From assembly GCA_030549495.1 (NCBI GenBank), contig JAUIRK010000897.1, positions 513,501-577,500 of the forward strand: 64,000 bases of DNA. The letters run 5' to 3'. A model generated the notes under the pieces. That model saw only the letters and a list, made by a program, of their open reading frames with translations, was not told the origin of the DNA and did not search any database. Both the position numbers and the translations under genes were made by a program. This document shows, piece after piece, positions 1 through 10,649 of the stretch (position 1 is its first letter; every line of letters starts with the position of its first letter). The stretch comes from Nectonema munidae. Its lineage: Eukaryota; Nematomorpha; Nectonematoida; Nectonematidae.

Positions 1-104
1 CAATTTAATAAAATGAAAGTTTTTTATATTTAGATATCATTTTGAATTTATCCTAGGATAATAGTTTATAGATAAACATCTTTACTAGATATACATCTAG
101 TAGT

Positions 105-720
105 AAGCTCTCGATAACTCGAGTCACCTGTCTCAGCCATATTTACACATGCTAAATTTTCGTTTAACTCAAAATCAGGGTGGAATTTTCGGTTAAATCG
201 AAGTAATTCATGCTTCTTCTGATATCAATTTAGAACTTCAATTAATCTGGATAAAAATTTCAATGCTATCTGTAAATTGCAGTCCATCATGTTGCAATAT
301 ATTTCAGATGCTTTGAATACAAAGTTTTTATGAAAAATCAATAAAAGTGTGAATTACGTATGCTTTCATTCACTTCGTTGTAGAACATTTTCAGCGCTGA
401 GATATTTGCAGCGCTAAGAATTGCTTTGAATTATTGTACCATATTTTATTATTATTTAAGCCTGTAGGCACAAAATTTTATGCCCTTTTCAACGTAAATT
501 ATCGTATTTTTGTATATATACTCTCGTTATTTTTTTTTTATAAAATAAAATGCATTCAATTTTTTTAAGGTTTTGCTCCCTTAAATTTGTACCTGGAAGC
601 ATCACAGAACTGTTATGATCAAAAATGTATTCATTCAAGAAAATAAATGATACTGATCATTCGTTTAACTCGAACTTCCGATAATTAAAAAGATTTGTTT
701 GATCCCCAAGACTCGATTTT
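105..720. repeat. decayed repeat with pogo/Tigger-like end motifs
   Basis: AT-rich stretch with no credible reading frame. Near 107 it carries TCGATAACTCGAGTC, and near 664-715 TTTAACTCGAACTTCCGATA followed by a GATCCCC-AAGACTCGA string. Short phrases of the type 'taactcgaac..ccgata' are common at ends of pogo/Tigger-type elements, so this may be an eroded non-autonomous copy. Both ends are too degraded to set borders and no target-site duplication was found. The rest of 1-820 holds nothing I recognise. Confidence 0.25.
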
Positions 721-824
721 TGATAGATATTAAAATATAAACATTAAAGATAAGGGTAAACTCCCCTAAAAATTCATTGATGTTGGTGTAGTTATGTAAA
801 ATTAGGTATTTTAGAAAATATAAA

Positions 825-3060
825 AGAAAGGGATGCTGGCGATCTCCCTTCTGTGTTTGAACAACTGGTCCATCAGTTGCGTCAACACCTTACCGGCGCC
901 CCGTTGTTGACCTGCACATGTGTTCATATCATTACCGAATATATTCAAAGTGCTGAAAGACAAACTAAATCCCAGAGAGATTAATGAAGATAAAGCCGTG
1001 CTCGTGGTACTCCATGGTCCTGCCAGATAAGGACACGTAATCATTACCTAAAAACGGTGCTGCGTGGAATGGGGGAGCCACGTGTAGCCAACGCCATAGA
1101 GGATTGGAATCCCTAGCCATTGGCCAGTGCAGGAAAGAAGCGCGCTCCAGAGTGGGCAAAACCAGTGGTTATTTAGGTCTGCCGCTGGTTGGGAGCTGCC
1201 CGTTACACCGTCAGCGGTAGTGGTGGGGTGGCTGGTTGTACTTCAGGATCACGCCACTGCCTGAGTTGTTGGTTGCAAACAGTTGCCGCCTGCATATAAC
1301 CACGGACGCACATCACTTGCTCACCACGTGTGGCAGCCAATTGTATCAAAGTACCCCACATGTCATCAGATGTGAACGCCCTGAGGACAGTGTCCCCGTC
1401 CCTCCTGCTGCATAATAAACCGAAAAAGGTATACTCCGGAAGTCTATCTTATTAGACCGAGGCCTCATGTGATCGGCAACCTCGAGCTTGCTAAAGCCAC
1501 CCCTAGACAGATGTTTAAGGCAATTGATCTGGTTAGGGCTGAAATCCCGAGCTAGGACAACGAATCTGCGCTCTTCGATGTCGTGCTGAAGTTGGCTGGC
1601 TATATTTGCGTCATCGTCCCACCGGCGGGTGAGAAAGTTATCTGCGGCAACAGGTTGCCAGGTGATGGGGTAGGCCGGCTGCTCCAGGAGTCTAAGTTCC
1701 AAGATCCGCTTCATCTCAGCCAAAATCCAACCTTTTCCGTATAAAAGTGGAGTTGTCATCCCATACAACGGACAGTAGCATACTAGCAGCTAATTTCAAA
1801 CATAGTTGGTACGGTATGTTTAACTCACCGCTCAGGGCACCCCCAATTTTTCGTGTGCTAATGGTAGTCCCGTCTTGCATGTAGTTTCTCAATGCAAGCC
1901 CGAGACATCTCATCTTCCTTACGCCCATATGCTGTAGTAATATGCATCGGCGAGTCAGAATTACTGCTCCATTTATTCCACTCACTAAAGATGAGTCGCC
2001 CTCGATTGGCGCCCCACCTGTCGTTCACCGCAATAAAGGATCTTACCACAGTTTCAGTCACCATCGGGGCGTGCTTAATAATATCATGATTAAGAAAGAG
2101 GACCTCCTCTAACTTACGAATCACATTTTGTTCGATCTTCGGTGATACGAGTTTATTGCACAAATCGGACACCCCATTTCCAGTTATTGAATGGTCCCCA
2201 ACTTTAATTTGAGGGTACATCTCTCCCGGAGCAGGCGCTGTGGGTTCAACCACGTGTCGTGAATCGTGTTTTTTGTTGTGCCTAGTACGGCGTTTCGCTA
2301 TCGCACTACTTATCTGTATGTCATGGGTGTGTGGTTTTTGAAAAGTTACCACGCGTATATTATCGTCATTATTATGCAGAGTGGAACCCACACAAAATGC
2401 GTCAGTGCATCTCAGGATCCGGGCGTTACGAGGAGGCCATGACCTGTCGACCTTGTAGGGTATTTGCCCTTGCCTCAGTAGTCTCCACGAAAATACAGTA
2501 GTGATGGGCCAATACAAAGCGGGATTAAGGGACAACTGATGTATCCATATCACGTCACGGCAAGACTTGCCGTCATTAAGACCCTCAGGTGAACATCTGC
2601 CCAGTCTGTTAGCACCGTCTACTGTTATCAGGGCCTTACATCCACAACCTTCATATCCAGGTAACTCTTGAGTTACCACATTCATTATACACCCGTTTAA
2701 CACGTGCGTCCATTCTGGCACAAACATGCCCTGCTTCATACATTTCTTAACAGTACCGCAACTATCAAAATGAGGTTCTGCCTCTGATAGTCTCCATTCT
2801 CGCAACCAATCCCAAGATTGACGCGACTCGACGTGCGCATCATGAGACGATGAACTCACACCTCGGTGTAACATAACCCCGGAAGATCCGGGAAAATGTA
2901 CCCCGAGACATAAGTGTGCACCACAGCTGATCGTTTCCACCCTAGCAGCAGGGCCAAACTTGATTACATTAGTCGTAAAGTTCACGGCCACAGAGGTATT
3001 ACCTTTCGATCCTAAGTGAAAACGCGTCATAGTAGTTGATTTAGAATTAATGATTTTGCT
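825..3060 (-). pseudogene. GC-rich fossil, possible endogenous non-retroviral virus copy
   Basis: About 2.2 kb with roughly half G+C, against about 30% around it. Long protein-like pieces lie on the - strand, the longest about 390 residues (about 1858-3030), with another at 1346-1768. The pieces use more than one frame, so the copy is broken, with several breaks, and is probably not recent. None reads as a transposase, reverse transcriptase or host protein I know. Composition, a methionine near the upstream junction and the abutting LINE endonuclease piece would fit a LINE-mediated integration of an RNA virus gene, perhaps a structural protein; a toti-like capsid is only a weak guess. It could instead be an unrelated gene or element of foreign composition. 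Confidence 0.38.
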
Positions 3061-3430
3061 CATGTGATGAATTGGATTTGAGGTCTGAAAATTTTTGAAA
3101 TGTGGGAGATTTGGAGTTGTCAGGAATGCAAAAGATGTATGAGGATACAAAGCTAAGCAATTGGCGGCCTCTAGGGTTTTCAGTAACGTCCCATAGGTAG
3201 GATCGTGCGTTGCAGTCAGAGGATATGATGATGTGGTGGTTGGGGGGAAGTTGCGTAATCAATAGCTTGATTTAAATCGTAAGGTTGGAATTGTAGATGC
3301 AGAAGAGCTATAATGCAACCTGAAAATGGTGAGACGTGATATGATATATATTGTGAAGGTAGAATAGAAAGTTTGGAATGTATTGTGTACGGTTCGTTAA
3401 TTGAAACAGTGTCATAGTGTTCGGAAATAA
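3050..3430 (-). mobile_element. LINE fragment C: endonuclease (APE) domain piece
   Basis: On the - strand the translation carries an APE-type endonuclease start (SEHYDTVSINEPYT near 3400) and then ISSDCNARSYLWD...NPRGRQLLSF near 3140-3215, which match the D-N-R...W...RG...L..F signature of LINE endonucleases. The same motifs occur in LINE B as DLNARSFIWD and SRGTL. The domain stops near 3060, where the sequence changes to the GC-rich fossil; the rest of this LINE (RT, RNase H) is absent from the window. The upstream border, about 3430, is just past the 3' tail of LINE fragment A. Confidence 0.7.
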
Positions 3431-3439
3431 GGATTTGGT

Positions 3440-4635
3440 AGGTAGGTAGGTAGATTTCAAAGCAATTTCCAGCTTGTGCTGATATGCTCGCGTAAGCTTG
3501 AGAGTTGGCTAAGGAGGATGGAGATGTTGGTAGAGATAGGGAGGAGTTACAGATGTTATTCCTAAAATAGAAAGGAAAAGCAGATTAGTTTTGTAGGGTT
3601 GTCAACGGTGTGAGAGTTGTTTCAATGGTGTCAATGAGGGTTGCTAGGGATTTTAGTAGTGTTGAGTGTAACAGAAGATCTGAGAGTGTTGTTGGAGATC
3701 TATTAACCCATTTACGACCAAGCAAAGCAGACGACTTTAGTAATTCCTATTTAATTCCATTTAAAGTAGGAATTCGTCTGCGTTCCCTTTGGAAAATTGG
3801 TCGTAAATGGGTTAAGTAAAGAAAGGCAGCGAAATAAATGATCTTGGCGATGATAAGAGAAGATTTCACATGTGAAGATGAGATGGTCTGTCGTTTCTAT
3901 TGTGTCGCATCCGAAACGACAGTATGGATTTTCGCTAACTTTAATTCGGAAGAGATATGCTTTGCATGGGCAGTGGCCTGATAGCCAGCGAATGGTTGAA
4001 CGAGGTGGTGTAAATTTTTTATTTTTGAAATTTGTGTGAATTGTGCTGATGTGTGGTAATTGAGATGAAGATATGGACATCTGCCATTCTTCTAGAAAGG
4101 ATAAGTGAATGTGCGTTAGAAAGGTTTTGTGATGTAGGGAATTGATGAGAGGGATGTGGGAGGTTAGGTGTAAGTTTGAGGTTAAGTATTCTACGAGGGA
4201 GTTTTCTGGTATGTTTAGGTGAGCTGGGCACTAGCATAGGTGTATGTGGAAATGTTTTGTAAGATTGATTAGGGAGAAGGCGAGTTGAAAGGAGGGAAAG
4301 GGGATGTTGTGTGATAGAGAGAGATCGTGGATTATGTTTTGTGCATCGGTATAGAAATGGATGGTAGTAAAGTGGGGAAGGAGGTGGTTAATGTTGTTAG
4401 TGATCGTAGTGCAGGCGTGTAAAAGGCTAAAGATTTCGCATTCGAGGATTGAGTGTAGAGGATTTAATCGGGAGCGATGGGTGTAAAAGGGGCGAGTGGA
4501 AGAGCTTTTGAAGAAGGCATAAGCAAAGGAGGTACTTAGGGATTTCTTTGATGCGTCTGTGAAGATACGTAGGGAGGATTATGAAGAGGTAGAGCGAAGG
4601 TATGAAATTGATTAAGATTTTGGTGTGCGATAAGG
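3440..4635 (-). mobile_element. LINE fragment A: RNase H, C-terminal zinc motif and 3' tail
   Basis: 5'-truncated LINE. From about 4610 downward the - strand reads an RNase H domain: RIFTDASKKSL, then LECEIFSLLHAC, then HFYTDAQNIIHDL. At 3830-4080 follows the typical C-terminal part RWLSGHCPCKAYLFR, then CRFGCDTIETTDHLIFTC (a C-C-H-C motif). The 3' end near 3440-3455 is a short (CTAC)n tail, and the preceding 100 bases resemble the end of the LINE at 24.3 kb. A MITE is inserted at 3707-3811. It lies directly downstream of LINE B in the same orientation. Confidence 0.72.
3707..3811. mobile_element. TTAA-flanked MITE, copy 1 (piggyBac-type)
   Basis: Perfect inverted ends CCCATTTACGACCAA and TTGGTCGTAAATGGG, flanked on both sides by TTAA (3703-3706 and 3812-3815), the target of piggyBac-class elements. 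The 105-bp body has no coding capacity. The interior (TTTAATTCCATTTAAAG, GTCTGCGTT) recurs at 30125-30215, and related ends occur at 16097-16226 and 57999-58101. This copy is the best preserved of the four and sits inside LINE fragment A, so it is younger than that LINE. Confidence 0.85.
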
Positions 4636-5191
4636 ATTGGTTCAATTTTCTTAATTAAAATAAGGATTTCTTGAAGTATGATTGGATGTTGTAAAAAATC
4701 ATATAGAGAAGTAGAAGGTTCGTTAAAGTGTAGATTACAGAAGTTAAGTAGTTTAACACGTAAATCGTGAAAAAATGGGCAGTAGAGAATTATGTGTAGG
4801 GGTGTTTCGATGTAGGGGCAACCAAATCTTCATAATGGATTGTTGTGAAGTTTGAATCTATAAAAGTAGGAATAGGTTGGGCAGTGTGATGAGGACCACT
4901 TGATGGAGTTGCGGGAGAGAGTGATATTTTTGTTGTAAATGGCAAAATTTATCAAGGGTGGTGCAATATTAACAGATGACCATGTGTTCAGTATAGATTC
5001 ATATGCGGCTTTAATGATAGTGGATAAAGGGAGAGAAGGTAAGATAAAAGAATGCGTGTTTGGAGGTAATGTTTTAGATAGTCTGTCAACACTATTATTT
5101 TCAGTGCAAGTAGAGTGTGCGGGAGAGCAATAGATTGTTATGTTAAAATAATTTGAAAGTTGGATAAGTTTGTGGCTAAGCTGTAAGAAGA

Positions 5192-5658
5192 TTAAAGGAC
5201 TTTGTGATCAACATTTAGGTCGTTGATGATGTTTTGGGCATCGGTGTAAAAGTGTATTTGATTAAAGTTGAGGCAGTAGATGTGAAGATTGTCTATGTGG
5301 TGATTACAGGCAGCTAAAATAGCAAGAGTTTCTGTTTCGTATGATGAGATATTGCAGTCGGTATGTAAGACAGATGTAAAAGGAGTTTGAGATTGGTGAT
5401 GTAAAAGGCGTAGGCAGCTGAAGCATGGAATGCAGTTTTGGAACCGACTGTAAAAATAAATAAGTGTTTTGTAAGAGTGGGATCTGAGCGTCGCTTTTTG
5501 ATTAGGTTGATAGCGATGTTTTTGTGTTTGCATAGGACGAGATTGTAGGGCGTAATTTTAGGATGAATAAGAGAGATAGGGTGGATTTCAGGTGATATTG
5601 AGTAGTGGGTAAGATGTGGAATGTATTTGTTGCAGATGGTGGCAAAATATGAAAGCAT
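5192..5658 (-). pseudogene. LINE B RNase H domain
   Basis: Two overlapping frames on the - strand carry FIFTVGSKTAFHASAAYAFY, then SSYETETLAILAACNHHID, then IHFYTDAQNIINDL. These match the beta1, alpha-A glutamate and DAQ.. aspartate motifs of LINE RNase H, which removes RNA from the cDNA hybrid. The first catalytic Asp is replaced by Val in this copy and the domain is split by a frameshift, so it should be inactive. Confidence 0.7.
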
Positions 5659-6694
5659 TTTGGATGAGAAGGATGTGTATAGCGTGGTGAAATGATGGAT
5701 AGAGGGTAATGCTTGGAAAGTTTTGGAGTAATGATTTACAATTGTTGATTGTTTTATATAGGATAGGTAGAGTGTGCGTGAGAAGTTCGAGCTTAGAAGT
5801 TGAGGTAGTGTGATAAGCGTTTGTAATCGTTAGGAAGCAGGTGCGGTGAATTTTGTTTATGAGGGTTCTGCTATTTTGTAGTTTTAGAGTGTGACCCCAT
5901 GACAGAATGCCGTATTGAATAATAGGTAAGACAATATAAGAGTATATATATTTGGAAATTTTTGGGTGAAGACCCCATTTGTATGATATGGCTTTTTTGA
6001 ATAAGATTGTAGATGTAAGTATGGAGAGTACATTCTTTAGATGTAGAGAGAATTTTAGGTTGGATTGAAAAGTAATGCCAAGATATTTTAGGTGAGTGAC
6101 AGGTGTGATGAGATTAGATGAATTTGTGTAAAGAGGTTGTGGTGAGATTCTTTTGCGTGTAAAGTGAATTATATTGAGCTTGGATGTGTTAAAATGGATT
6201 TTGTATTTTGGTGCAAGTGTATCAATTTGGTTTAAGAGGTTAGTAGCATTGGTGATGTTTGTGTTTTGATTTGGGTTGGTAAATGTAAAGAGAATATCAT
6301 CAGAATAACATTGAGCAAAGTGTGAGTTAGAATTTATGTATGATAGGAGTGGATTGATGAGTGTGAGCCATAAGATGTCAGAAAGACAACCTCCTTGTGG
6401 AGTAGAAAGAGAGAGTTGTTTAATGTGGATGTTGTTGTTATGGAAGAAAATTAAAATGCGGTTGGTTAGGTAGTTTTGTATGAATTTGATTATATAAAGT
6501 GGATATTTATTTTCAATAAAATTGTGGAGGATCGCAGGGTGCCATGCAGAGTTAAACGCATCGTCGATGTCTAGAAATGTGGTTGTCGCAATGTTGTTGT
6601 GACTGAGGGTGTGTTCTAGAAAGAGTGAAAGGAGAGTCAAGACGAGTTCAGTGTTTCTGTTTGGGAGGTATGCAAATTGATTTGGATGAATCAA
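5588..6694 (-). pseudogene. LINE B reverse transcriptase fragment
   Basis: A 368-residue open frame with RT motifs in order: NQFAYLPNRNTELVL, TTFLDIDDAFNSAWH (motif A), LSTPQGGCLSDILWLTLINP (motif B) and QCYSDDILFTF (motif C, YSDD). Thumb-like sequence follows, including LKYLGITF and LPIIQYGILSWG. The N-terminal fingers continue upstream to about 6900 (RPIS-like at 6775) in another frame. The catalytic aspartates are present but the complete ORF2 is broken. Confidence 0.85.
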
Positions 6695-7599
6695 GTTGTT
6701 TTTGGATATATAGTGTAATAGGCGTTTTCTTAGTAATTTTTCTAAAATTTTGCCAAGAGTTGGAAGGATTGAAATGGGTCGCCAGTTTTTAATTTGGTCA
6801 TGGTTACGGTTTGGTTTTGGAATGAGAATTAATTTGTAAATCTTCCAAATGTTAGGGAAAAAGCTATGTTTGAGGCAAGCGTTGTATATGTTAAGGAGGT
6901 TTTAAAATGTGATAAGCTTTTTTTTTATGTGTTTTGATGATATGTAATCAAGGCTAGAGGATGATTTAGATGTGAGGTTATTAATAGTATGATTTAACTG
7001 TGAAGGTTACTGTGTTATGTGTAAGATGAACTGTTTTCCTAATCATTGTGTTGAAGATATTATCTGAATCTTGTGTATCAGAAGGAAAAAGTGAGTTTAA
7101 AAAAGGGGGTTGATGTGTGTAGTGGTGTTAGAGTTTGGAAGAAGGTACTGTGGTAGAGGGGTCCGAGATTTATTGATTTTGAATTTGTTTATTAGATGCC
7201 ATGGATTTGAGGGGGTTTGGTTGCAGAACTTGATCTAGGATTGTTTTTTAGCTTGTGTGATTGCGCTTTTGTATTTATGTTTGAGGGTAAAGTAAAATTG
7301 GATAGAGAAAGGGGTATATGATTTTCTTAATCGTTTTAGTGAGGCTCGAAGTTCTGTTTTGAGGGATGTAAGTTGAGAATTCCAAAAGTAGGCGTTTTGG
7401 CTTTTGAATTGTTGATTGTTTGGGGTAGATGCAAGATGTAATAGTTTTATTGAGATTTGTTCAGATGATTCGATGTTCTGGGTTGATTCAGTATTAAGAG
7501 GGATATGACTTAGATTAAGTAGAAGTTTTTGAAGGTATGAGGTCCAAAAGATTTGATTTCCAAATTGAGGACAGAATGGTTTTGATTAAATAGGTCGCA

Positions 7600-8211
7600 G
7601 ATAAAATTGCAAGGTAATGTAGCAATGGTCAGATGCGGAGTGAGTATTGGAGATGCGCCAGTTGTGAATGAGTCTTAGCGAATGAAAGGTTGTTATAGTT
7701 AGATCGATGTGTGATTTATAGAGTCTGTTTTGATTCAGTTTCATAAAAGTTGGATGTTTGTTATTGTCGGCTGTAGTTAAATTGTTGGAGGCAAGAAAGT
7801 TTTCAGTGAGAGTGCCACGACTGTTAGTTTTGGTATCCCAAATGAAAGATCTTGCGTTCAGATCAGCAGAGATGATAATATGGTAATTTTTTGGTAGCTC
7901 TGATGTGATTTTATTGAAAACCTTTGCAAATTTGTTAGAAATAGCAAGATCGGAGGATGGCAGAGAATAGAGTGAGCAAATGGTAATGGTTTGGTAGGGA
8001 TGAGGGTAAAAACGTGTTTTGAGTCAGAATTTTGGAATAGAGGAGTATTGTGGATGGCTGATTTGATGAGTATACACACAGAGTATTCGTTTAATGGAGG
8101 TATATGTATGAGTGTGTAATTACATGTGTATTGTGGAATGTGAATATATGGTTCCTTAATAGAAATGTTGTCGTATGTAAGTGACATTAATATATTGTAG
8201 AAGTTGTCCAT
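7600..8211 (-). pseudogene. LINE B APE-type endonuclease
   Basis: Starts MDNFYNILMSLTYDNISIKEPYIH at 8211 and continues, with a frame change, through ELPKNYHIIISADLNARSFIWD, SRGTL, SHIDLTI and ASDHCYITL between about 7890 and 7620. These are the E, D-N, D and S-D-H motifs of apurinic-like endonucleases that nick the target site for LINE integration. The second half is in a different frame from the first, so the copy is broken. Confidence 0.75.
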
Positions 8212-8298
8212 GCAGTTCTGGAGTGATTAAGATTAATGTGAAGAAAATTCAGCATAAGAAATTTGATATGGAGAGTTTATGGTTCGAAGTAATGTGGT

Positions 8299-8945
8299 TT
8301 AGATGATTAATGTAGTGGCTGCATTATGTGGAATATGACAATTTAAGCATAATATTTTTGGAGTGTTTGATGTATGTGTGCAAGAAGTTATAGAGTGGCC
8401 ACGGTGCCCGCAGTGTGGTTGTGTGGAATTGCCTTTCAGCGAAGCATGTCCATATTTGACGCAGTTATTGCATTGTTTGGGTTTTGGTTTGAAAATATGT
8501 ATGGTGAGAAGGTAGTTGTCGAGAAAGATTTTTGGTTGGTCATTAAGAAAGTTAAAAATTTGTTGTTTGGATGGTTCCACTATGGCAGTGTAAGAGTATA
8601 TACCTTGTTTTCCTAATTGAATAGGATTGATTAGAGCGCCAATGGAAAGGATGTTTTGAGAGATGATATTGCTAAGGTTCAAGAGTGGTATGCTATTTGG
8701 AATGCTTCCGATGATGAGTTTAGGTTTTTGAGTAGTAATGTTTTCTGCTATCATTCATTTTTTGGTAAGTTGTGTTTGTGCATGCTTTTTTGTTGTGGGT
8801 TATTGAATTGAAAATATATGGCACCAGAGTGTGATGATCGTGTTTTGGTGATGGTGTAGTTATTTTGTGACGTTTCAAGATTTTTGATTGTAGTTTGTTT
8901 ATGAGAAGCTTTTTCTTTTCTAATAGTTATGGAGGTGGGGGGCAA
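8299..8945 (-). pseudogene. LINE B ORF1, zinc-knuckle Gag-like protein
   Basis: Two pieces on the - strand: 8751-8945 (N-terminal part, SSHSGAIYFQFNN) and 8299-8754, ending in a run of CCHC-like knuckles: CNNCVKYGHASLKGNSTQPHC, then CGHRGHSITSC and CLNCHIPHNA. Such proteins bind the LINE RNA. The two parts are separated by an in-frame stop. The homologous pieces of the sister LINE lie at 27315-27500 and 28840-29144, with the same order. Confidence 0.72.
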
Positions 8946-8959
8946 TATTTACTTAAAAT

Positions 8960-9270
8960 TTTAATATTAATTTTAATATTACTTAAAAAGTGGAAGGATT
9001 TGGTAAAGGTTGAAATTTATTATTTATTTATTTAAAATTTAAAAATAAAAATGTTTTAAAATTAAAACAAATAATAATATTTATTAAATTTATTTAATAT
9101 TAATTTATAATAATATTTTTTAGTTTTAAATCAATTTTAATATAAAAGATTGAAAAGTTGAAATCAATGTTTAGATAACTATATCTGTTAACTGGGAAAA
9201 ATTTGAAGTCTCAAATATTGATTAAAAATACAAAAGATAAAAAATTCAGTTTAAAAAGATACAGAAAGAA
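8960..9270. other. AT-rich spacer
   Basis: Very A+T-rich, homopolymer-laden DNA upstream of LINE B. I see no gene, repeat border or regulatory site that I can support. Confidence 0.4.
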
Positions 9271-9279
9271 TATAACGTT

Positions 9280-9500
9280 ATTGTTATTTTTGAAGTACTC
9301 GAACCAGTCAAAGAAGCATTTCCTAACATATATAAACTATATGAAGGTATTTTAAAGCAATTTTGTATTATGTAAAATGACTCCTATTCTCTTTAAGGCC
9401 TTTTACAGTAGGTTCAAGTACAGCAGTTTGTGAAAGAAAGAATATACTAAAAAAATTGACATAGAAAAATTCATAATTTTTTTTTTCAAATAAAAGAAGA
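9280..9500 (+). pseudogene. hAT transposase C-terminal remnant
   Basis: Frames on the + strand read VLEPVKEAFPNIYKLYEGIL followed, in another frame, by PFTVGSSTAVCERKNILKKL. This resembles the hAT dimerisation domain (FPN....L..il...P.s.A..ER.FS.LK). It is heavily decayed and no inverted ends could be paired with it. Confidence 0.4.
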
Positions 9501-10505
9501 CTTACATTTTAAAGAAGTCATCAATTTCTTATTTTTTTTGTTTTTCAAGTTAAAAACTTTTTGCAAAATATAAATTTTAGAAAAAATTTTCTCATTTGTT
9601 GTTAGTTAAACTTTTTCTTTTCAAGTAATAAAGATCTCATTTTTTGGTGTTGTTAGTTTTTATTGCCAAATAAATTCAGAAGCTGAAGAGGGAGGTAAGA
9701 ATTGCCACCGTTTCTAAACTTAACTAATAAGTTTTTGAAATAGTTAAAACTTTTTAAAATTAATTAGACTCCAACTTTGCCCCCTCCCCCTAAAAAAAAT
9801 TTCTGGCTACGCCTTTGATTCAACCGTTAAGAAAATCTTGAAGTTAAGAAATCTTCTTTGAAAAATAAAAAATTTAGTTTTAATTTTTTCGCATTGACAT
9901 TTTATTCCTTATCGAGGTAACAAAAATGGTTCGCAATTATAAAAATTTTGCATTCTTATCATCAGAATGAGGTCTTTGACATAACTTTATAAATTAAGAT
10001 GATATTTTTCTTAAAAAGAAACTTGAGATTTATATGTATGTCAAGTTTCATGTGGCAATTTAACTTTATTTCTGTCAGCTCATTTGCCAAGACCATTTGA
10101 ATTAAATAGCATCTGGAGTGAAAGTTTTAAATCATTTTTTATAATTTATTTTTTTGAATTTAAAAACTCGAGTTTGTGGAAGCTTTTCTTTCAGGCCCAA
10201 TAAATAGGACACTATGTCCCTTAAAATGATAATCCAGAGCTGCCAAAATCCAGCATCGTTGGTGTCACCTTGTTCTCCTAATCTTATTCTAAGGTGGATA
10301 AGAATTGTGTTTTTCCCCTCATAATTTTATACTCAACAGAGCTTGCACTAAGAAATGTGAGGTCTAACCAATAACGGGGCCCCTACTATAGAAGAGTAAA
10401 ATTTATGTATGTTTATATTTCGTGCAGTATATTTTTCAAGAAATGAAATAAAGCATTAAGCTTATATATGATCTAGAAGTTTTGTCCCGATCTCATTTTA
10501 AATTG
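9500..10505. other. non-coding stretch with a MITE end
   Basis: AT-rich DNA. The only feature I can support is at about 9780-9820, where CCCCCTCCCCCT..TTTCTGGCTACGCC matches one end of the 'GGCGTAGCCAG' MITE complete at 37077-37251. No gene seen. Confidence 0.35.
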
Positions 10506-10509
10506 CCGA

Positions 10510-10645
10510 TACTGCTGCCTATGTGGTTGGTTTGATAGTGGGTTTTGATAACTCAAGGTCTTGTGTTCGATCCCGCATCAAGCCTAGTTTCTTCATAGTT
10601 CGATACAAGCGGCGCAATTGTGTGAAAACACCCCACGTTACTTTT
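10510..10645 (+). repeat. tRNA-derived SINE, family 2, copy 1
   Basis: Contains a tRNA-like B box (TGTTCGATCCCGC at about 10563) preceded by ..GTGGTTGGTTTGATAGTGGG. After the B box come CATCAAGCCTAGTTTCTTC.. and GCGGCGCAATTGTGTG. The same order (CATCAAGGTTACTTTGCTCC.., GTGCAATTATACC) follows a B box at 58938-59105 on the - strand. That marks a dispersed SINE rather than a functional tRNA; no tRNA cloverleaf acceptor pairing is evident. Confidence 0.5.
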
Positions 10646-10649
10646 ATCT

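Larger units (their letters stand above)
4640..8950 (-). mobile_element. LINE B: RNase H-bearing LINE (I/R1-like), decayed
   Basis: Nearly whole element read on the - strand: zinc-knuckle ORF1 (8299-8945), APE endonuclease (about 7600-8211), reverse transcriptase (5588-6694), RNase H (5192-5658) and a C-terminal cysteine motif FGCPYIET near 4810. This order, with RNase H after RT, is typical of I-like and some R1/LOA-type LINEs. It is interrupted by many stops and frame changes. The first RNase H acidic residue is changed (FTVGSK where TDGS is usual). The 3' end is missing; fragment A follows directly. A sister copy lies at 24.3-29.15 kb. Confidence 0.8.

Noticed and set aside
1892-2089. 65-residue + strand frame over the GC-rich fossil
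   Set aside because: Shadow of the longer - strand frame; no motif and no coding evidence of its own.
4939-5133. 64-residue + strand frame within LINE B
   Set aside because: Shadow of the - strand LINE coding sequence.
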